A stretch of DNA of 11,867 bases, from NCBI GenBank assembly GCA_016926315.1, contig JAFGOU010000245.1, forward strand, positions 1-11,867. Direction: 5' to 3'. Made by a program: the position numbers and the translations under genes. Shown here piece by piece: positions 1 through 5,816 of the stretch. Each line of letters begins with the position of its first letter. The first letter of the stretch is position 1. Under the pieces are notes generated by a model, which ran no database searches, was not told the DNA's origin, and was given only the letters and a program-made list of their open reading frames with translations. This stretch comes from Chitinispirillaceae bacterium (lineage in GTDB: Bacteria; Fibrobacterota; Chitinivibrionia; Chitinivibrionales; Chitinispirillaceae).

Positions 1-1647
1 CCCACGACCAACTGGGCCGGCACGGACAGCTTTTATGTCCGCGTGACCGACGGATACTGGAGCGATACGGCAAAAATCAAAATCACGGTTGTGAACGTGC
101 CGGTCGCACCGTCCATCGTCACCCAGCCGCAGAGCCTGACCCGAAACGTGGGCCAATCCGCGACGTTTTCCGTGACCATCAATGCCGACGTCAATCCTGC
201 GCCGACGTACCAGTGGCGGAAGGAAGGCACCGCGATTTCCGGTGCCACGGGGGCTTCGTACGCCATCGGGTCGGTCGCGCGGAGCGACAGCGGCAGTTAT
301 ACGGTTTTCATAACCAACAGCGTGGGTTCGGTGACCAGCAGCGCTGCAGTCCTGACCGTCAATTACGCGCCCGTCATCACCACCCAGCCGCAATCCCAGA
401 CCCTGCACCTCGGCCAGACAGCGACCTTTACCGTTGCGGCGACAGGCAGGCCCGCGCCGACCTACCAGTGGCGTAAGAACGGCACCGTAATCACCAGCAC
501 CACCAGCGCGACCCTGACCCTATCCTCACCAGGGATAGGTGACAGTGGACGGTATACGGTGACGGTTTCCAATAGCGTAGGATCGGTTGTCAGCGATACG
601 GCGCGGTTTTATGCAAAGGTAAAGACCATGTCTGCGGGCGACTATTCCACACTTATTGTTAAAACGGACGGGACGCTGTGGGGTTGCGGCGAAAACTTTG
701 CAGGCGATCTTGGGGATGGCACGACCACGATGCGCCGTTCGCTTCGCCAGGTTAATTCCAATGTAAAAAATGTGGCGGGCGGATCAGCACATACCCTCAT
801 TCTTAAACAGGATGGAACACTGTGGGGTTGCGGATATAATATCGCAGGACAGGTTGGTGATGGGTCAAAGATAGACCGTCATGATCCAGTATCCATACCT
901 GTCGCCCCGGCCCAGGTAAGCGTAATTAATGCAGGTGGATATGAAAGTTATATGATTATTTCCGATGGTTCACTGTGGGGTTGGGGGGGCAACGGTTCTG
1001 GGTGTCTTGGGATTGGGAATGAAGACAATCAACCTAGTCCTGTTTTCATATCATCTGTTTCAACTGTTAAAAAAGCCTCCGCCGGTTGGGGCCATACACT
1101 TATACTTCGAATCAATGGCGACCTCTATGCGTGCGGTAACAACTCCAGCGGACAACTCGGGAGAGATTCCGGGGACCAATATATGACACCAATCCCGTGC
1201 ATGACCAGTGTGCACGATTGTGCAACAGGGCCTTCTTTTTCCATAGTGTCAAAAACAGACGGTACGGCATTCGCCTTCGGTTCAAATTCAACCGGACAAC
1301 TCGGCGATGGAACCACGACAACACGCCGAATGGCGGTTCAGGTCCTTACCGCCCCTGGCGTTCCTCTGACTGGTGTCCAAAAAGTTGCCGCAAAAGGAAC
1401 CACCTCGCTATTCCTGAAAAACAACGGTGAATTGTGGGGATGTGGCTCCGACCTTGATCCAGGGTATAACTTCAGTTTGTACGCTCGTCTGATCACCAGC
1501 AATGTTGAAGAAATGAGTGCGGGTGCTTCCCATGTCCTCATTCTGAAAACAGATGGAACCCTCTGGGGCTACGGTTTCAATGATGTCGGCCAATTGGGTG
1601 ATGGTACAACAATGAACCGAGGTGTCATTTTTGAGCTTCAGTTCTAA
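1..1647 (+). CDS. Partial large surface protein: cadherin-like end, two Ig-like domains, seven-blade RCC1 propeller
   Basis: The reading frame is open to the left edge, so 548 C-terminal residues are visible and the true start lies outside. Visible residues 1-35 look like the end of a bacterial cadherin-like or VCBS-type domain (GTDSFYVRVTDGYWSDTA). Residues 37-121 and 122-206 are two Ig-like (I-set type) domains, each with TQPQS, PAPTYQWRK and a DSGxYTV strand. Residues 207-548 hold seven RCC1-type repeats with the pattern DGTLWGxGxNxxGQLGDGT. Seven is the usual blade number of an RCC1 beta-propeller. Blade 6 is degenerate after NGELWGCGS. The protein ends directly after blade 7 with FELQF, with no LPXTG, PEP-CTERM or recognisable type IX sorting domain. 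Such proteins are normally secreted or cell-surface binding proteins; the ligand is unknown. GC falls from about 61 % in the Ig part to about 50 % in the propeller. Architecture is confident, function is not. Confidence 0.88.
   Translation, partial: PTTNWAGTDSFYVRVTDGYWSDTAKIKITVVNVPVAPSIVTQPQSLTRNVGQSATFSVTINADVNPAPTYQWRKEGTAISGATGASYAIGSVARSDSGSYTVFITNSVGSVTSSAAVLTVNYAPVITTQPQSQTLHLGQTATFTVAATGRPAPTYQWRKNGTVITSTTSATLTLSSPGIGDSGRYTVTVSNSVGSVVSDTARFYAKVKTMSAGDYSTLIVKTDGTLWGCGENFAGDLGDGTTTMRRSLRQVNSNVKNVAGGSAHTLILKQDGTLWGCGYNIAGQVGDGSKIDRHDPVSIPVAPAQVSVINAGGYESYMIISDGSLWGWGGNGSGCLGIGNEDNQPSPVFISSVSTVKKASAGWGHTLILRINGDLYACGNNSSGQLGRDSGDQYMTPIPCMTSVHDCATGPSFSIVSKTDGTAFAFGSNSTGQLGDGTTTTRRMAVQVLTAPGVPLTGVQKVAAKGTTSLFLKNNGELWGCGSDLDPGYNFSLYARLITSNVEEMSAGASHVLILKTDGTLWGYGFNDVGQLGDGTTMNRGVIFELQF
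199..487 (+). repeat. Direct repeat within the paired Ig-like domains
   Basis: The 34-nt stretch at 199-232 recurs at 454-487 with four mismatches. The copies lie 255 nt (85 codons) apart and in the same frame. They encode the core Ig motif APTYQWRK. The rest of the two domains has diverged more. This fits tandem duplication of an Ig module, or selection for the same core, rather than a mobile element. Confidence 0.7.
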
Positions 1648-1801
1648 CCCGGATTCTCCGGAATAAGCAATGATTACCATGATTTTAACCATGGAACAAG
1701 ACTCGTTACTCAAATCCACCGTCTGAAAAATATACGCAAGAAGCGCATATTTTTCAGACAAAGAGCCTAACCCTCAATGCCCATAATCGTATTCCTGTTT
1801 T
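1648..1801. other. Intergenic gap between the surface protein and the first membrane glycosyltransferase
   Basis: This 154-nt stretch has no credible coding frame. Its main feature is the hairpin at 1721-1759. A CATAAT at 1782-1787 resembles a -10 box but has no recognisable -35 at the right spacing, and it would leave almost no leader before the start at 1802. I see no convincing Shine-Dalgarno before that start. Confidence 0.5.
1721..1759. terminator. Long near-perfect hairpin, possible terminator
   Basis: The left arm 1721-1737 and right arm 1743-1759 pair over 17 positions with a single A-C mismatch at the fourth pair from the loop, around the 5-nt loop AAGAA. The arms carry an A5 tract on the left and a T5 tract on the right, so the T tract could serve as the U-run of a factor-independent terminator read on the plus strand. 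The GC-rich core is only about three pairs (CGC/GCG) and no unpaired U-run follows the stem. It lies 73 nt past one stop codon and 42 nt before the next start. It could instead be an RNA-stability element or a protein-binding dyad. Confidence 0.45.
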
Positions 1802-3877
1802 ATGGCCATGCGCTCGCGTAAAAAAACAGTTGTACCAGCACCAATCACGCAGAACGGAGAAAAAGCGGGCGTTTTTTCGCTTGGCACTAGAGATGTGCTT
1901 TTTGGCTTATTTTTAGTTTTTCTGACTTTTGCTGCTTACTACCCGGCTTTGAACGGCACCCCGATCTGGGACGATGATGCCAATATTACAAAACAGGAAT
2001 TGCGTTCGATTAATGGGCTTGTTCGCATCTGGACTGAAATAGGGGCGACACAGCAATATTATCCGCTCCTGCATACTGTTTTTTGGTTACAGCATCGGCT
2101 ATGGGGCGACAACCCGCTTGGATATCATCTTTGTAACATCCTGTTGCATATTTTTTCTGCACTCCTGCTTTTTCGCATCCTCCGCTTTTTGCGAATCCCC
2201 GGTGGGTGGATGGCACCGGCAATATGGATGTTGCATCCAGTACAGGTAGAATCAGTTGCCTGGATTACGGAATTAAAAAATACGTTTTCGGGCGTTTTTT
2301 TCATGTTAGCCGCTTTTGTTTATCTCCATTTCGATAAAAACCGAAAAACCAAACTTTACTTACTTGCACTTGCCTGTTTCACCTGTGGCCTTTTATCAAA
2401 ACCGGTAGTCGCTGTTTTGCCGCTAGTATTACTTTCGATTTTCTGGTGGAAACGAGAAAGAATTTTATTCCAAAAAGATTTTCTCCCCCTATTGCCGTTC
2501 TTTATTATTGGTATGACATCAGGCTTGCTTATCGCCTGGGTAGAGCGTACCTACGTACAGGCGCAAGGGGAGGAATTTAATTTTTCTTTTGTTGAACGGT
2601 TACTCATAGCCAGCCGTGCTTTCTGGTTTTATTTAAGTTCGTTGTTTTTTCCCGTCAACCTTTCCTTTATCTATCCTCAATGGAACATCAGCGCTGCAAA
2701 ATTTTATCAATATCTATTCCTTCTTGCCGGTTGTGCATTGGGGTTTTTCACCTGGTTTCTTCGTAAACATTATCGAGCTCCTTTTGCTACGCTTGTTTAT
2801 TATGCAGCTACCCTTTTCCCTGCGCTCGGCTTTGTCAACCTTTATTTCTTCCGCTATTCCTTTGTCGCGGATCACTTTCAGTATCTGGCATCCATCGGCC
2901 CGATCGTATTGCTCGTGGCTGTTGTTTATTACCTATGCGGCAGATACAACAAGTCCAAGGTCATTCCTGCTATTTTCGGCATCATACTGGCCGTTTTATC
3001 CGGGCTTACCTGGAAACAATCGAGTATGTATTCCGACATCGAGACCCTTTACAAAGTCACCCTAAAAAAAAACCCGGCCTGCTGGATGGCTACCTACAAC
3101 CTCGGGTCACACCTTGCATCGCAGGGAAGGACAAACGAGGCGGAAGAGTTTTACCGTAAAACCATCGCGATACACCCAACCCATGCCAAGGCGAACAACA
3201 ATCTTGGCGTGATTCTGGCGAAAGCCGGAAGGCCGGGCGAGGCATTTCCTTATCTTCAATCCGCGCTTTCGATCGATCCTGACAATACTGAAACACTTGT
3301 CAATATGGGTAATGTCCTCGTGCAAACCGGCAGGTCCTCTGACGCCATCGCCTATTTCCAGAAGGCCATGCAGCTCAATCCATCGATACCCGATGCGCGC
3401 GGTGGCCTCGCCTATGCGCTTGCCGTTTCAGGAAAAACCGACGAGGCGGTCAATGAATACCACAGGCTTCTTGAAGCCCACCCCGGCGACCCCAACGTTC
3501 TTTATAATCTCGGCATGGTCCTTATGAAAGCAGGAAGGCCGGGCGATGCGCTTGCCTATTTTCAGGATCTGGAGCGCCATTCGCCGCATTCGATTCCAGC
3601 ACTCAACCTGTGCGCATCTGCCCTGATGCAGGCAAACCGGGAATGCGAATCGGTTCCATACTATCAGCGCATCGCCGTTCTTGATCCGGGTAACGTACCA
3701 AACCGGAGAAACCTGGCAGCAGCCCTCTCCCGCTGCGGCCGCTGGGACGAGGCTGTTAAAACGCTGGAAGCGGCCCGCACGTCTGCTGAAATCGCACGGC
3801 AGGAGGAAATCGCGGCAGCGATCCGCGGCGATATAGCACAACTGAAAAAGAAGATCCCGCTGACCATGCAACGATAA
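1802..3877 (+). CDS. TMTC-like polytopic membrane glycosyltransferase with seven C-terminal TPRs
   Basis: A protein of 691 residues. A basic N-terminus is followed by a first membrane segment at about residues 31-50. The first external loop carries IWDDDANI with Asp57-59, the position of the catalytic acid in GT-C enzymes. Next come YYPLLHTVFWLQHRLWG and LHPVQVESVAWITELKN, signatures I know from bacterial relatives of the eukaryotic TMTC O-mannosyltransferases. About ten further membrane segments run to residue 420. Residues 424-660 form seven TPR units with GRxxEA-type helices, followed by a charged helical cap. By analogy with TMTC proteins the TPRs should be extracytoplasmic and may bind acceptor protein. 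The reaction would be sugar transfer from a polyprenyl-phosphate donor; sugar and acceptor are unknown. Start choice is weak: ATG 1802 and ATG 1808 both lack a good Shine-Dalgarno. The membrane half is about 42 % GC, the TPR half about 57 %. Confidence 0.85.
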   Translation: MAMRSRKKTVVPAPITQNGEKAGVFSLGTRDVLFGLFLVFLTFAAYYPALNGTPIWDDDANITKQELRSINGLVRIWTEIGATQQYYPLLHTVFWLQHRLWGDNPLGYHLCNILLHIFSALLLFRILRFLRIPGGWMAPAIWMLHPVQVESVAWITELKNTFSGVFFMLAAFVYLHFDKNRKTKLYLLALACFTCGLLSKPVVAVLPLVLLSIFWWKRERILFQKDFLPLLPFFIIGMTSGLLIAWVERTYVQAQGEEFNFSFVERLLIASRAFWFYLSSLFFPVNLSFIYPQWNISAAKFYQYLFLLAGCALGFFTWFLRKHYRAPFATLVYYAATLFPALGFVNLYFFRYSFVADHFQYLASIGPIVLLVAVVYYLCGRYNKSKVIPAIFGIILAVLSGLTWKQSSMYSDIETLYKVTLKKNPACWMATYNLGSHLASQGRTNEAEEFYRKTIAIHPTHAKANNNLGVILAKAGRPGEAFPYLQSALSIDPDNTETLVNMGNVLVQTGRSSDAIAYFQKAMQLNPSIPDARGGLAYALAVSGKTDEAVNEYHRLLEAHPGDPNVLYNLGMVLMKAGRPGDALAYFQDLERHSPHSIPALNLCASALMQANRECESVPYYQRIAVLDPGNVPNRRNLAAALSRCGRWDEAVKTLEAARTSAEIARQEEIAAAIRGDIAQLKKKIPLTMQR
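3220..3549 (+). repeat. Near-identical 24-nt direct repeat in two TPR units
   Basis: Positions 3220-3243 and 3526-3549 differ at only two of 24 bases. They encode the same TPR turn, AKAGRPGEA in TPR 2 and MKAGRPGDA in TPR 5. The spacing of 306 nt is exactly three 34-residue TPR units. This is an intragenic repeat of the TPR array, which suggests fairly recent duplication or gene conversion. Confidence 0.65.
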
Positions 3878-4108
3878 TGGCGGAAAATAGATCGGCGCTC
3901 GTGACTAGTCTAACCTGCGGAATGTAAACCAGGACCACCCCGATATTCCGGAAAACCGGTATTCCCGGACAAGACGGAAGCTCCCGATACCGGACAGCAC
4001 CGCCAGCAGGCGGTATATAAAAAACGCGGTTTTCGAATCCCGATAAAAAGTATTTTTCGCCATATTCCAGAAAGTATTAAAATATGCAGGCTTTTCAAAA
4101 ACAGGATC
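3878..4108. other. Intergenic gap with short inverted repeats
   Basis: This 231-nt stretch separates the two left-hand membrane genes and has no credible coding frame. A 7-nt element ATTCCGG at 3945-3951 pairs with CCGGTAT at 3956-3962 with one mismatch. That second element pairs perfectly with ATACCGG at 3987-3993, so two hairpins compete. A perfect ACCGCC-AGCA-GGCGGT hairpin lies at 3999-4014. It is followed by an AT-rich stretch to 4100 that holds a possible promoter. No T-run follows the hairpins on the plus strand, so they are not convincing terminators. Confidence 0.5.
4055..4083 (+). promoter_or_regulatory. Possible sigma-70-like promoter before the GT39-type gene
   Basis: TAAAAT at 4078-4083 matches five of six bases of a -10 box. 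It lies 17 nt after TTTCGC at 4055-4060, which is a poor -35 (two of six). Transcription would begin near 4090, about 19 nt before the ATG at 4109. The AT-rich surroundings make chance matches easy. Confidence 0.22.
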
Positions 4109-5716
4109 ATGAATAAAAAAAGCCGGCTATCACCATCATTCCTTGGTATGACGCCATCGGCATTTTTGATTGTCACCCTGCTCCTCGCGGCCGTCATTCT
4201 TTTCGTCCTTTCCTACTGGAACTCCTTTTCCATGCCGTTCGAGCGGGACGAGGGTGAGTATGCCTTCGCGGCGTGGGTCCTTGACGAGGGCGGGGTGCCG
4301 TATGTCGACACCTTCCTTCAAAAGCCTCCCTTGATCGTGTATGTCTACTGGCTTGCGCACAAAATCGGCCCGTTTACCCTGTGGGCGCCGCGCCTGATGC
4401 TGGCGTTGTTCAACGTTTTCACGCTCCTGTTCTTGTTTCTCTTTGTCAAAAAACAGGCCGGGGCAATCCCGGGCATGGCAACGGTGCTCATGGCCATCCC
4501 GCTGCTCTCCGCTCGCGCGTTCACCGGCGTGGCGGCCAATACTGAACCGTTCATGCTCATGCCGCTGACCGGTCTGCTTGTCCTGTCGTTTTACAAAACC
4601 GGGTCTGCTAAAGCATGGGTCTGGCTTCTGGCTGGAGCGTGCGCGGCGTTCGCCCTGTTGTTCAAACCGATCGCTGCGCTCCCGGCTGCAGCGATCTTGG
4701 TATACTGGTGTTTACGGCAGTATAAGCAACAACACTCAATCCGGCTATTGACACGGAACACGCTGTTGTGCGTCTGCGGCGGAGCAGGCACCACGGCGGC
4801 GGTTCTTTTACCGATCCTGCTACGCGGCGGGATTGACGAGTTCTGGTTCCAGACCGTTGTGTACAACGCGAGGTATATCCGCTCGTTCAATACGACCTTT
4901 CCCTCGAGTTTCTACTTCTTTCTCGGCGTGTTCTGGGATCTCTGGTGGCCGCTTGTCGTTCTTGCCCTTGCTTCGGTTATTCTCCGCCCCCGGCACTGGA
5001 TCTTTCTCTGGGTCGCCGTCCTCCTTTCCCTTCTGACGGTAATGAGGTCCTCGCTGGGCCATTACTATCTGATGGTGGCACCCTTTTTCGTCTGCATCGC
5101 CTCGCTCACCCTGGCGCGTCTCTGGCACCTCATGGGCGCCAGGATTCCGCAACAACGGGTCGCGCGCGTGCTGCAGGGCGGTACATTACTGTTCGTCATG
5201 GCTGTCATTCTCTCCTTCCCTATCGACACCCAGTACCGGCTTTCCGGCCCGGACCTGAGCCTTTACCTCTATGGAAAACACCATCCTTTTATCGAATCAT
5301 CGCTCATGGCATCGCAGGTACGGAGCCATACCAGGGAAGACGACCTGATTTTCATTGCCGGTTCCGAGCCGCAGATATACTATTTCAGCCGTCGGCGTTC
5401 GGCCAGCAAATACGATATCACCTTTCCATTATTTCTTGATACCCCCTATCGCGAGCAATGCCAGCGCGACGTAATACAAGAGCTCTCGCGAAACAAACCC
5501 GCAGCCATCATTGTTGCCCAGACGTCGACCAGCGGGGTATGGGACAAAGGCGTACCGACCATGTTCGTCGATTTTCTGCGGCACTTTACCGCGCAGCACT
5601 ACCGGCTGGTCGGCGGCACGCTCGCATCGGGCTTTGAGACGCGATGGGTGGAACCGCTGGAAACCTGGGAGGAGAAAACCAGGGCTTCGCTGCTCTTGCT
5701 GGTACGAAGCGAGTAG
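4109..5716 (+). CDS. GT39/PMT_2-type (GT-C) membrane glycosyltransferase
   Basis: A protein of 535 residues, normal for this family. The first membrane segment is at about 17-36, followed by ERDEGEYAF with Asp47-Glu48. This is the acidic pair typical of the first external loop of PMT_2/ArnT-like enzymes and probably binds the donor phosphosugar and metal. The loop continues with QKPPL (Lys72-Pro73-Pro74), matching the family's K/H-PPL motif. About ten more membrane segments run to about residue 375. The C-terminal soluble part holds GSEPQIYYFS (from Gly418) and an ASKYD stretch, which I recognise from many bacterial GT39-like proteins. Expected role: transfer of a sugar from a polyprenyl-phosphate carrier on the outer face of the cytoplasmic membrane; sugar and acceptor are unknown. 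ATG 4109 has only AGGA two nt upstream; Met14 (4148) has no Shine-Dalgarno, so I keep 4109. I avoid the name ArnT because nothing points to lipid A or aminoarabinose. Confidence 0.88.
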   Translation: MNKKSRLSPSFLGMTPSAFLIVTLLLAAVILFVLSYWNSFSMPFERDEGEYAFAAWVLDEGGVPYVDTFLQKPPLIVYVYWLAHKIGPFTLWAPRLMLALFNVFTLLFLFLFVKKQAGAIPGMATVLMAIPLLSARAFTGVAANTEPFMLMPLTGLLVLSFYKTGSAKAWVWLLAGACAAFALLFKPIAALPAAAILVYWCLRQYKQQHSIRLLTRNTLLCVCGGAGTTAAVLLPILLRGGIDEFWFQTVVYNARYIRSFNTTFPSSFYFFLGVFWDLWWPLVVLALASVILRPRHWIFLWVAVLLSLLTVMRSSLGHYYLMVAPFFVCIASLTLARLWHLMGARIPQQRVARVLQGGTLLFVMAVILSFPIDTQYRLSGPDLSLYLYGKHHPFIESSLMASQVRSHTREDDLIFIAGSEPQIYYFSRRRSASKYDITFPLFLDTPYREQCQRDVIQELSRNKPAAIIVAQTSTSGVWDKGVPTMFVDFLRHFTAQHYRLVGGTLASGFETRWVEPLETWEEKTRASLLLLVRSE

Positions 5717-5816
5717 GGTCCTCTCCGGCGATAAAAACGACGAATGAAGATTGGGGAGACATATTTTCTGAGCATAAACTGAACTGTTTTGCCCTCGATA
5801 CGTGAAAGGTTGTCGT
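5717..5816. other. 100-nt gap before the divergent membrane protein
   Basis: No gene is visible here. TTGGGG followed 16 nt later by CATAAA (5771-5778 region) is a very weak promoter-like pair. The gap ends with the AAAGG ribosome binding site of the next gene. No terminator-like hairpin is evident, so read-through from the upstream gene is possible. Confidence 0.35.
5805..5809 (+). promoter_or_regulatory. Ribosome binding site deciding the start at GTG 5817
   Basis: AAAGG lies 7 nt before GTG 5817. The alternative GTG at 5802, five codons earlier in the same frame, has no purine-rich sequence at the right distance. This site therefore favours 5817 as the start. Confidence 0.6.

Noticed and set aside
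43..45. GTG as the start of the Ig/RCC1 gene
   Set aside because: The frame is open to the left edge and the codons before GTG continue the same cadherin-like domain (GTDSFYVRV), so this is an internal valine.
1408..1761. A 117-codon minus-strand frame starting in the hairpin
   Set aside because: It is mostly antisense to RCC1 blades 5-7 and has no recognisable domain.
4109..5716. Naming this gene arnT
   Set aside because: The motifs show only the broad GT39/PMT_2 group. No lipid A or aminoarabinose genes are nearby and the cytoplasmic steps of that pathway are absent.
5802..5804. GTG 5802 as the start of the divergent membrane protein
   Set aside because: No Shine-Dalgarno stands before it, whereas the AAAGG at 5805-5809 is well placed for GTG 5817.
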